From an uncultured Aquimarina sp. (lineage in GTDB: Bacteria; Bacteroidota; Bacteroidia; Flavobacteriales; Flavobacteriaceae), in the NCBI GenBank assembly GCA_947501475.1, contig CANMWA010000011.1:124001-188000 (forward strand): DNA of 64,000 bases. The letters run 5' to 3'. The translations under genes were made by a program, and so were the position numbers. A model generated the notes under the pieces. The model was not told the origin of the DNA and did no database searches. It saw only the letters and a program-made list of their open reading frames with translations. Below are positions 51,329 to 59,600 of this stretch, one piece after another (position 1 is the stretch's first letter; every line of letters begins with the position of its first letter).

Positions 51329-51372
51329 TGAACATTAAAATAAAGTAAGAATTTTTTAAACAATAAATAACT

Positions 51373-51690
51373 ATGGCACTAGAAATAACAGATGCTACCT
51401 TTGATGAAGTAGTATTAAAAAGTGACAAACCTGTATTAGTTGACTTTTGGGCAGCTTGGTGTGGCCCATGTAGAATGGTAGGTCCTATTATAGAACAAAT
51501 AAGTGAAGAATATAACGGCAAAGCTGTTGTAGGTAAGGTAGATGTAGATGCAAACCAAGAATTTGCAGCTAAATATGGTGTTAGAAATATCCCAACTGTT
51601 TTAGTTTTTCAAAACGGTGAAGTGGTAGGTCGCCAGGTGGGAGTATCTCCAAAAAATGTATATGCAGATGCTTTAGATTCACTTTTATAA
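51373..51690 (+). CDS. trxA: Thioredoxin
   Basis: A 105-residue cytoplasmic thioredoxin with the redox site WCGPC (Cys30, Cys33) in DFWAAWCGPCRMVGPIIEQI, the cis-Pro motif NIPTVLVF and the C-terminal GVSPKNVYADALDSLL. Standard length and no signal peptide, so it is the general disulfide reductant. Own promoter box and terminator, so monocistronic. Confidence 0.96.
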   Translation: MALEITDATFDEVVLKSDKPVLVDFWAAWCGPCRMVGPIIEQISEEYNGKAVVGKVDVDANQEFAAKYGVRNIPTVLVFQNGEVVGRQVGVSPKNVYADALDSLL

Positions 51691-51712
51691 GAAACTATAT
51701 TAATAAAAATAG

Positions 51713-51744
51713 AAAAAGGTTTGACTATCCGTCAAACCTTTTTT
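51713..51744 (+). terminator. Rho-independent terminator of trxA
   Basis: Perfect stem AAAAAGGTTTGAC / GTCAAACCTTTTT with a 5-nt loop and T-run. Confidence 0.9.
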
Positions 51745-51766
51745 ATTTTCACAGTAATCTTTACTT

Positions 51767-52696
51767 ATGGATATCCAAAAAGAAATAAATAAAACGGGCG
51801 GCTTTACTAATCTTGAGTTATTAGCTAAACAAGTTGTTGAAGGTTTTATCTCGGGTATGCATAAAAGTCCTTTTCATGGTTTTTCTGCTGAATTTGCAGA
51901 ACACAAGGTTTACAATAACGGTGAAAGCACAAAACATATTGATTGGAAACTTTTTGCCAAAACAGATAAATTATTCACCAAACGTTATGAAGAAGAAACA
52001 AATCTTAGATGTCATATTATTATAGATAATTCTTCTTCGATGCATTATCCAGAAGTAAAAGAGCATCATTTAGAATCATTAAATAAAATAAGTTTCTCTG
52101 TACTAGCTACTGCCTGCCTTATGAATATTCTAAAAAAACAGAGAGACGCTATTGGTTTAAGTATTTATAGTGACCAGTATGATTATTATGCTCCCGAAAA
52201 AGGTAGCGAAAGGCACCATCAAATGTTACTGAACACATTAAATGAAACCATAACCAAAAAATCTAGTGTCAAAAACACAGATACTTTTAAGTTTTTACAC
52301 CTGATTGCAGAGAAGATACATCGCAGATCATTGATATTTTTATTTACAGATATGCTACAGGCTACTTCAAGTCCAGAAAAGCTATTTGAAGCACTAAGAC
52401 ACCTTAAATATAATAAGCATGAAGTTATTCTTTTTCATACTTATGATAGTGAAAAAGAATTGGATTTTGACTTTAGTAATCGCCCTACTCGATTTATTGA
52501 TGTAGAAACGGGTGAGTTTATCAATCTTTATGCAGATAATATCAAGGACAATTATCAAAAAGCTGTTTCAAGTTATTTTTATGATTTAAAAATGAAATGC
52601 GCTCAATACGGAATTAAGTATGTAGAGGCCGATACCACAAAAGATTTTGATAAAATTCTAACCACTTATATGGTTGAAAGGCAGAAATTTACTTAA
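51767..52696 (+). CDS. DUF58 domain protein (vWA-like)
   Basis: A 309-residue protein with the DUF58 signature: GFISGMHKSPFHGFSAEFAE, GESTKHIDWKLFAKTDKLF, KRYEEETNLRCHIIIDNSSS MHY (MIDAS-like DxSxS), and a vWA-like fold continuing with IFLFTDMLQA. In Bacteroidota such genes usually lie with MoxR ATPase and batA/B genes, which are not here; the protein thus stands alone. Cytoplasmic; a role in assembly or stress of secreted complexes is family guesswork. Confidence 0.87.
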   Translation: MDIQKEINKTGGFTNLELLAKQVVEGFISGMHKSPFHGFSAEFAEHKVYNNGESTKHIDWKLFAKTDKLFTKRYEEETNLRCHIIIDNSSSMHYPEVKEHHLESLNKISFSVLATACLMNILKKQRDAIGLSIYSDQYDYYAPEKGSERHHQMLLNTLNETITKKSSVKNTDTFKFLHLIAEKIHRRSLIFLFTDMLQATSSPEKLFEALRHLKYNKHEVILFHTYDSEKELDFDFSNRPTRFIDVETGEFINLYADNIKDNYQKAVSSYFYDLKMKCAQYGIKYVEADTTKDFDKILTTYMVERQKFT

Positions 52697-52733
52697 CCAA
52701 AGATTATAAAAGTCAAAAAAAATAAAAAAAACA

Positions 52734-52764
52734 TTTGCGGGTAATAAAATGAGGTGTATATTTG
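52734..52764 (+). promoter_or_regulatory. Consensus Bacteroidota promoter of tRNA-Asp
   Basis: TTTG (52734-52737), 19 nt, TATATTTG (52757-52764). This is the ideal -33/-7 arrangement, 18 bases upstream of the mature tRNA 5' end. A good reference point for promoter calls in this genome. Confidence 0.85.
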
Positions 52765-52782
52765 CATCCGCAATAAGGCCTT

Positions 52783-52856
52783 GGTCTGGTAGTTCAGTTG
52801 GTTAGAATACCTGCCTGTCACGCAGGGGGTCGCGGGTTCGAGTCCCGTCCAGACCG
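52783..52856 (+). tRNA. tRNA-Asp (GTC)
   Basis: A complete 74-base cloverleaf: acceptor arms GGTCTGG and CCAGACC, D-arm with GTTCAGTTGGTTAGAAT, anticodon stem CCTGC/GCAGG around CTGTCAC giving anticodon GTC, and T-arm CGGGTTCGAGTCCCG. The discriminator is G, as usual for Asp. CCA is not encoded. Confidence 0.97.
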
Positions 52857-52880
52857 CAATCCCGAAGCACCGGGAGCTAA

Positions 52881-52910
52881 AAAGCTTCAATAATAATTGA
52901 AGCTTTTTTT
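52881..52910 (+). terminator. Rho-independent terminator of tRNA-Asp
   Basis: Perfect 11-bp stem AAAGCTTCAAT / ATTGAAGCTTT with AATA loop and T-run. Confidence 0.88.
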
Positions 52911-52930
52911 AGCGAGAAAATGTTGTGTTG

Positions 52931-52949
52931 TCTCACACATTGTGTGAGA
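52931..52949. repeat. Perfect palindrome TCTCACACA-T-TGTGTGAGA
   Basis: Two 9-base arms with a one-base centre, between two terminator hairpins and 76 bases from the stop of the truncated-hemoglobin gene. The tight spacing fits a dimeric regulator's operator better than a hairpin, but no gene starts nearby. Confidence 0.4.
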
Positions 52950-52971
52950 GGTTTAGTAGTAAACCGATGAG

Positions 52972-53007
52972 AAGCTTTTCCATATTAATTTGGAGAGGCT
53001 TTTTTTA
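52972..53007 (+). terminator. Second terminator-like hairpin after tRNA-Asp
   Basis: AAGCTTTTCC with GGAGAGGCTT (some G-U pairs), then seven T. Plus-strand orientation, so a back-up stop for the tRNA transcript. Confidence 0.55.
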
Positions 53008-53024
53008 ATTTAAAGCACATATAA

Positions 53025-53390
53025 TTAATTTCCCAAGACATCATCCTTGGTACTACCCGCAATTAACATCACTTCACTTATTAAGTCTTGATCTACATTT
53101 AATTGCTCGAGGGTGGCCTGCAAATGTTTTGCAACAGCATTAAAATGACCTTCTGTAAGATTCATACCCATATGGGCATCCCGCATATTTTTGCCTGTAT
53201 ATTGCAAAGGAGCCCCAAAAACATACGCCAAAAAAGCCTTTTGCTTACTTGCCTGTGATTTCATATCTGTTTTAACAAAAAAGTGATTAACCGTATCGTC
53301 GTCCAATATTTTCTTATAAAAAATATCTACTGCTGCATTTACAGCATCCATTCCTCCTAGTTTGTCGAATAATGTTTTTTCTGCTATCAT
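53025..53390 (-). CDS. Group I truncated hemoglobin
   Basis: A 121-residue 2/2 globin. TLFDKLGGMDAVNAAVDIFY carries the glycine motif and the B10 Tyr (Y25); the proximal His is H73 in MRDAHMGMNLTEGHFNAV, and the two remaining helices follow (AKHLQATLEQLNV, LISEVMLIAGSTKDDV). Group I proteins bind oxygen and detoxify nitric oxide or sense it. Cytoplasmic, monocistronic. The heptaheme cytochrome lies 2.3 kb away, but I see no direct link. Confidence 0.9.
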   Translation of the reverse strand: MIAEKTLFDKLGGMDAVNAAVDIFYKKILDDDTVNHFFVKTDMKSQASKQKAFLAYVFGAPLQYTGKNMRDAHMGMNLTEGHFNAVAKHLQATLEQLNVDQDLISEVMLIAGSTKDDVLGN

Positions 53391-53642
53391 GTGATTATTT
53401 GTATTTAATTCAGTTTATTAAATCCGCATCCAGTATAATAGTAAGATTGATTATTGCTAAAGCTTTTTAAAAATTAACAACCTTAAATCAATAGCTGTAG
53501 TTTTCAATATGTAATTTACGAAAATTGACCCAGAGAGGAGTCTCAATTTTATCACTAACCTATGACATGGTGAATAATATGATTTAAAAATGCAACATAA
53601 TTTGTCTTTCAATAAAAACACAAAACATAATAGTGCTATGCT

Positions 53643-54143
53643 TCAAAATAGAGTTTCCCAATTTTCTGATACTTTGATCACATAAAACCAAAGAAATATA
53701 CACGATACCACAAATTTTATAAAAGTGCCTGCCAAAAAACCAATAAATGAACCAAAAGCGGCTTTTAAAGCTTTTGATGAATCGCTATTATCCTTAATTA
53801 TTTCACCTATAAATGCTCCTGCAAATGGACCTATAATAATTCCTAAAGGTCCCATGAAAATAATACCAATAATAAGACCAAGAGAACTGCCGATCATCCC
53901 ATACTTAGTCCCTCCAAATTTTTTAGTTCCTAAAGCAGGAACAATATAATCAAGTATCCAAACTAAAATTGAAACCCCTAAAGTAACTCCTAAGAAAGTC
54001 CAGTTTTGTGGCACAGCATCTGTAAAATGTAGTATCAACAATCCAATCCATGACGTAAAAGGGCCTGGCAATACAGGAAGAAAACTTCCAATAACACCCA
54101 AAACACAAAAAAGAAAGCCAATAATAATTAAGGCTATATCCAT
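53643..54143 (-). CDS. DUF456 membrane protein
   Basis: A 166-residue membrane protein with four hydrophobic stretches. The glycine-rich family motifs are visible: FCVLGVIGSFLPVLPGPFTS WIG and GLIIGIIFMGPLGIIIGPFAGAFIGE (residues about 90-115), the latter a GxxxG-type hairpin. No known function. It is divergent from the blaI/blaR1 pair; its promoter region begins next to the hexanucleotide repeat at 54215. Confidence 0.88.
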   Translation of the reverse strand: MDIALIIIGFLFCVLGVIGSFLPVLPGPFTSWIGLLILHFTDAVPQNWTFLGVTLGVSILVWILDYIVPALGTKKFGGTKYGMIGSSLGLIIGIIFMGPLGIIIGPFAGAFIGEIIKDNSDSSKALKAAFGSFIGFLAGTFIKFVVSCIFLWFYVIKVSENWETLF

Positions 54144-54214
54144 ATATTTTTTGTTTATATGACGATACTATCACCTATTTGTTACGTAAATTTTAAATAA
54201 CTATCCTCCCCGAC

Positions 54215-54262
54215 TATTTCTATTTCTATTTCTATTTCTATTTCTATTTCTATTTCTATTTC
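54215..54262. repeat. Hexanucleotide microsatellite (TATTTC)8
   Basis: Eight perfect copies of TATTTC in tandem, 72 bases upstream of the DUF456 start codon and 58 bases upstream of the first BlaI-type dyad. The unit is a multiple of three, so it would change spacing rather than a reading frame. Perfect repeats of this length are prone to slippage. Confidence 0.9.
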
Positions 54263-54319
54263 AAAGATCGTATTAATGACTTGCAAACTTTTTGATTATT
54301 GGTTTCTTTTATTTTTTTT

Positions 54320-54383
54320 AACTAAGAAATTAGTTATAACTAAATATTTAGTTATATTTGTTTTTTAAACTAAAGAATTAGTT
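54320..54383 (+). promoter_or_regulatory. Three BlaI-type operator dyads overlapping the promoter
   Basis: Three 16-base dyads of the form AACTAA-N4-TTAGTT: AACTAAGAAATTAGTT (54320-54335), AACTAAATATTTAGTT (54338-54353), AACTAAAGAATTAGTT (54368-54383). A TATATTTG -7 box (54353-54360) sits directly after the second dyad, the -33 position falls in the first, and the third lies past the expected transcription start, so bound repressor would cover the whole promoter. Confidence 0.85.
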
Positions 54384-54407
54384 GAATATTTAAATGAACT
54401 TTATTTC

Positions 54408-54761
54408 ATGAAACAACTCACAAAGGCCGAAGAAGAAGTAATGCAACTATTATGGGAGCAAGAAGAAGCAAATGTAGCTTCAATAATTGAGCAAATGCCA
54501 AACCCTAAGCCTGCTTATAATACTATTTCTACAATTATTCGAATTTTGGAAAACAAAGAATTTGTTGCTCATCGTAAAAAAGGCAAGGGGTACATATACT
54601 TCCCATTGGTAAAAAAAGACGATTATAGCGGTCAATCTCTAGATAAGTTGATGAATAATTACTTCAATGGATCTTTTAGAAATATGGTTTCTTTTTTTGT
54701 AAAAAAGAACGACATGAGTGTCAAAGATTTTGAACAAATTTTAAAAGAATTAGATAAATAA
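54408..54761 (+). CDS. BlaI/MecI/CopY family transcriptional repressor
   Basis: A 117-residue winged-helix protein: KQLTKAEEEVMQLLWEQEEA, then the recognition part PKPAYNTISTIIRILENKEF, then wing AHRKKGKGYIYFPLV and a dimerisation helix region (FNGSFRNMVSFFVKKNDMSV, FEQILKELDK). BlaI proteins repress their own operon and are cleaved or released by a BlaR1 partner. The three dyads upstream are the predicted binding sites. The gene is followed after 11 bases by the blaR1-like gene. Confidence 0.93.
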   Translation: MKQLTKAEEEVMQLLWEQEEANVASIIEQMPNPKPAYNTISTIIRILENKEFVAHRKKGKGYIYFPLVKKDDYSGQSLDKLMNNYFNGSFRNMVSFFVKKNDMSVKDFEQILKELDK

Positions 54762-54772
54762 AATAAATTATT

Positions 54773-56554
54773 ATGCTCCACTACCTGCTGCAAACCTTAA
54801 TTTTTCAGGTGATTTTTTTAACACTTTATGATATACTTCATAAAAAAGACACCTTTTTTACCTTGAATAGACTTTACCTCATTATTACCCCTATACTTTC
54901 ATTAGTCTTTCCTTTTATAAAAATAGACGCTTTTAGCACTCAAACATCACAGGTCTATTTTACTCAATTAGAAAGAGTAATTACGATCTCTTCAGACAAT
55001 CTTGTTGTATTGGGCACAACTGGACCTGAACAAAACCCGATAAACTGGTGGTTAATAGTATATTTTATAGGTGTAGGGATAAGCCTTTTTCTTTTAATAC
55101 TTAAGTTTTATAAGCTTAATATTATGAAAACTTTTTCTTTCAAAATCAATATTAAAAACAAGAAGATAGTAACGCTCCCAAATAGTACTCAGGCGTTTTC
55201 ATTCTGGAACACTATCTATCTTGGGGATGGGCTAAATGAAGAAGAGAAGAAGCAAATTCTTATACATGAAATTGTACATGTAGATCAAAAACATTCATTA
55301 GATCAATTATATTTTGAATTTTTAAAAATATTTCTTTGGTGGAATCCTTTAATCTATATCAATCAATCCAGAATAACTGTATTACACGAATATATTGCTG
55401 ATGCAGTTGTAATATCTTCTGTAGGTAAGAAAAATTACATCCAACAATTATTAAATGCGACTTTTCAAACTCAGGAAATCACATTTGTCAATCAATTTTT
55501 TAATCAATCATTAATCAAAAAACGAATCGTTATGTTACAAAAATCCAAATCTAAAACTATTGCAAAATTCAAGTACCTATTACTTGTTCCTGTCATTATA
55601 GGCATTCTTACTTATACTTCATGCAATGATGAAACAAATCAATCTACTACTGATCAAACAGAAATTTCAAAGAATAATGAAGCTATAGACATCTCTGAGC
55701 GTTTAAAAAGTGGAGAACCCAAATGTCCTAATCAGAATTCTGAATACGACAGAAACCTTGACAATTATTTAAAAGTAAGAAACGGAAAAAATTCTGAAGT
55801 CATTCTTGATATCATTTCGATAGAAACCTATAAAAAAGTAAGAACAGTATTTATAGCTGTAAATACTACTCAATTTATTAGAAACATCCCAGAGGGTATA
55901 TATCGACTTAATATCAATTTTGGAGACGGCTATGCAGAAAAAACAGTAAACGGAACATGTAAAGCCTATTTTAAAAATGAAAAATTAACAGAACCAGGTG
56001 TTCAAGAACTTGATTTTAATACTAAAAAAAGAAAAGAAGGAATAGATGTACCTTCATATAATATAACTCTTGATTTACCAGGAGATTCTGATGACACGGG
56101 CCCTATTGATACTGTAGATACAATTGGACAACAATCAGTGACAGCCTCTATTACTCGGGATGCTGAACCTAAATGCCCTAACAAGGATGCCAAATACGAT
56201 AATAAACTTGATAACTATCTAAGAGTAACAATTGGCAAAAGTGCCGATGCGATAATAGAAATGATTTCTCAAGAAAATTCTAAAAGTATTCGAACAATAC
56301 ACATCAAAAGTAATCAAGTTTATTTTATAAGAAATATCCCAGAAGGCAAATACAAACTTCATATCGCTTATGGTGATAATTATGCTGAAAAAACAATAAA
56401 CGGAGTCTGCAAAGGGTATTTTAAAAATGAAAAAGCTACTGAAATTGATAAAAACACACTGGATTTTACAACGGTAATTACAGATAGAGGCGTAGATGTT
56501 CCTTCATACAACATAAGTCTAGATCTAGCAGATGAAGATCATGATCATTCTTAA
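54773..56554 (+). CDS. BlaR1/MecR1-like M56 metallopeptidase sensor with duplicated C-terminal domain
   Basis: A 593-residue membrane protein. The N-terminal part has helices at about 5-20, 35-50, 93-112 and 267-282 and a cytoplasmic M56 zinc peptidase with HEIVH (165-169) and the third ligand region LHEYIAD (E206). The part after the last helix (285-593) is periplasmic. In place of a penicillin-binding sensor it has two copies of a domain of about 123 residues (315-437 and 465-587, offset exactly 150): EPKCPN, LDNYLKV/LRV, FIRNIPEG, FGDGYAEKTVNG/YGDNYAEKTING, GIDVPSYNI/GVDVPSYNI. The domain is unknown to me. It is co-transcribed with blaI. Confidence 0.88.
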   Translation: MLHYLLQTLIFQVIFLTLYDILHKKDTFFTLNRLYLIITPILSLVFPFIKIDAFSTQTSQVYFTQLERVITISSDNLVVLGTTGPEQNPINWWLIVYFIGVGISLFLLILKFYKLNIMKTFSFKINIKNKKIVTLPNSTQAFSFWNTIYLGDGLNEEEKKQILIHEIVHVDQKHSLDQLYFEFLKIFLWWNPLIYINQSRITVLHEYIADAVVISSVGKKNYIQQLLNATFQTQEITFVNQFFNQSLIKKRIVMLQKSKSKTIAKFKYLLLVPVIIGILTYTSCNDETNQSTTDQTEISKNNEAIDISERLKSGEPKCPNQNSEYDRNLDNYLKVRNGKNSEVILDIISIETYKKVRTVFIAVNTTQFIRNIPEGIYRLNINFGDGYAEKTVNGTCKAYFKNEKLTEPGVQELDFNTKKRKEGIDVPSYNITLDLPGDSDDTGPIDTVDTIGQQSVTASITRDAEPKCPNKDAKYDNKLDNYLRVTIGKSADAIIEMISQENSKSIRTIHIKSNQVYFIRNIPEGKYKLHIAYGDNYAEKTINGVCKGYFKNEKATEIDKNTLDFTTVITDRGVDVPSYNISLDLADEDHDHS

Positions 56555-56580
56555 TTAAAAAAATGACACTATAGTTAATA

Positions 56581-56611
56581 AAAAAGGTTACCTGTAATGG
56601 GTAACCTTTTT
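56581..56611 (+). terminator. Rho-independent terminator after blaR1-like gene
   Basis: Stem AAAAGGTTACC / GGTAACCTTTTT with a 6-7-nt loop and T-run, 27 bases after the stop codon; also suited to the convergent gene at 56633. Confidence 0.85.
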
Positions 56612-56632
56612 AACATATAAAACCCTTTGGGA

Positions 56633-59600
56633 TTATTCTTTGATTAATAAAATTTTATCAACTTCATTGCCTTCAAAAACATGAAGTATATAATATCCAG
56701 ACGGTAAATTATTTACATTTATCTGGTCTTGATAACCTTTTAATAGTACTTCTTTTTGTAATATTCCAATAGAATTATAAATCTTCACCCTAGCACCTTT
56801 TGATACACCAGCTACTTTAATCCAATCAATTCCTGGGTTTGGAAAAACGCTAATTTTATTACTAATCTCTTCTTTTACAATAAAATTGCTACGCTGTGAT
56901 GTACCTCTATAAGTTATTACTAACTGTGGAGGCTTATTGGCTCCATTTTCTTTGGATGCAAATGCAAAATCATTTCCAGAAGTTGCAGTAAGCACAAGTG
57001 ATAGTTTATTACCGGATATTGATCCTGTATTTAGGTTTACCGTCTTAGTACTGCCTATTCCGTATGTTGCATTTATATTACCTAATAAAACTCCTGAAGA
57101 TGGTTTATTACCATTAGATAGATTACTTTCTGTCCAATTGTTAGAAGTTCCCTTATTCACATTCATATTACCATTTCCAGCATCAGAGTTTACTGTGAAT
57201 TTTAGTTCTGCTTTAGTAATCGTTCCATTAATTCCAGAAAGATCAAACATTAAGTATCCAGATCTCTTATTTTGTTCTACACGAACAAGAACATCGTTAA
57301 ACCTAGTTGCTCCTTGCAGATAAGCATCATGGATCGGAGATAAAGTAACTGTCTGTTCTATTGGAGCATTAACTTTTGTTGTGATTACTTTGTCTATATT
57401 AAACAAAAATCCAGCCGCTCCTTTGTATAGTAAACGTATAATTTTCTCCCCTGAAGATAATGAAACATTTACAGAGTATTTCTTATAATTGTGCCATTGT
57501 CCTGTTACAGGAATAGATATTGTACCCACAGTATTACCCCCTTCGATGATATCAATACTACCACCTATACCAGCACTAGATGCATAAAAATCAAAAACAT
57601 AATCTCCAGTAGAGCCAACATTTACTGTATAATCGGTATGGTCTCCATTTACAATATATCCTAAATTCTGATTTGAAGTTCCTGGAGTATTTTCGATACG
57701 AACACTTCCTGATTTTGAACCAAAACCTTCAGCTTCAAAAGCCCCAGGAATATTGATCGCATCTGTTGGTGGTGGTGGGGTGTTGTCTTCTACTTCAACA
57801 ATAACACTGGTAGAAGTAGCTGAAGCACCATCATTATCTGTCGCTTTTGCAGTTGCATTATATGTTCCAGCATTAGCAATCGTAGTTGTAGTTTGGTAAG
57901 GAGCCGTTGTATCTTCACCAACTTTGTTAGCTCCAATATAAAATTCAACTTTTGATACTGTACCATCTGTATCAGATGCATTTGCCTTAAGTGTAATGGT
58001 TTCACCTTCACCAAAAGTTGTTCCATCTGTAGGAGATGTCATCACTACTTGCGGTGCAGTATTCTCAGACCCTCCACAATCTTCTAAAACCTCAGCAGGA
58101 CCATTTCCTGTAGGTTTTGTATACGCTTTTGAAAGCACAAATTTATCCATTTCAAATCCATCTTCTCTTAGAGAGAATGAAATTGTATGTACACCAGCCG
58201 AAGGAACGTTTAAAAATATCTTTTGTGCTTCACCACAATGATTTGCAGCGGTACGTTGTTTACTTTCCCATGTCCATTGGTTTTTACCAGCACACCATTG
58301 CATTCTCTGACCAGATGCTGGCCAGTTTCCGTTAATCCCTACATGAACTCCATTATCTTCAGAACCTGTAGAATGTGCACGCACCCAAACAAAATATTTT
58401 CCTGCTGAAGTAAATTTCACTTTATAATTTACAATGGTTGTTTCACCTGCAACGTTACTAAAGTTTTCTCCGGGGATTAGTGGATCACCGTGAGTCACTC
58501 TAGTATCAGGAAGTATTTCAAGATACCCTCCATCACTTGCTCCATTTGCATGATTTGGGTCTGGATCTGGTGTTGGTGTTCCTGCTGTGCTTCCATCAAG
58601 AACATACCATTTTCTCTTATCACTCTTGGATTGACTATCAAAATGTTCTGCCTCTACTGCTGCCACTCCATTTTTTTCAATAGCAACACATCCATCGGTA
58701 CCTCCTCCTCTAATTGTAATAGTTGCTGAGGGAGATGTCTTCGAAGCCCCTTCATTATCAGTAGCTTTTGCTGTTATCACATAGTTTCCTGAATTACTTA
58801 TCGTTGTTGTTGTTTGGTAAGGTGCATTTTGTTCTGTGCCAATCAAATTTCCATTTACAAAGAACTCTACCTTGGCAACGGTACCGTCAGAATCAGATGC
58901 ATTAGCGCTTAGAGAAATGGTTGCCCCAGGATCAAATGACATTCCGTTTGAAGGGGAAGTCAAAGTAACTTGCGGTACATTATTATCAGATCCGCCTGTA
59001 TCTATTTTAAAATCTAACCAATTGATATTATATAAGCCACTTGCGCCTCCTACAAAATCTAATCTTAAAGTTTGCTCTCCTGCGGTAAGATTAAGTGACG
59101 TTTTTACCGTTTGCCAATTTTGCCAACCTCCAGTTCCTGATGTTGTTGCCTCACCGATAACGGTTCCGTTTGATTTAAATACTATTTTACCTCCCGAATT
59201 GGCACTAGCCACTCGAACGTCAACAGTATATGCACCAGCCGTGTTTACCTTTACGGCATATGTTGCAAAATCTCCGTTTTGAATAAAACCTATATTTTGC
59301 CCTCCACCGATATCTGTAGTTGGCTCTGCCTGTATACCTGATTGGCTATTAAAATCTTCAGCCTCTACTTTGCCAGGAATCGCAATAGCATCGGTAGGAG
59401 GAGGAGTTCCTCCTTTTTTGGTAATTAACGCGACCCAATCATTATTGGATGGCGCAACTAAATTACCTCCTAAGGTAGCTTTAGCAGTTAAATTTCCTCC
59501 AGAACGTGGGTTGTACCATTGTACATCATAATTACCATTTCCTGAAGGAAGATTAAGTCCTGTGGATCCTCCATTAGGTCTGTACACTGCATATACTTCA

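Noticed and set aside
54408..56554. Beta-lactam resistance operon
   Set aside because: There is no beta-lactamase or PBP gene, and the sensor's periplasmic part is a duplicated unrelated domain.
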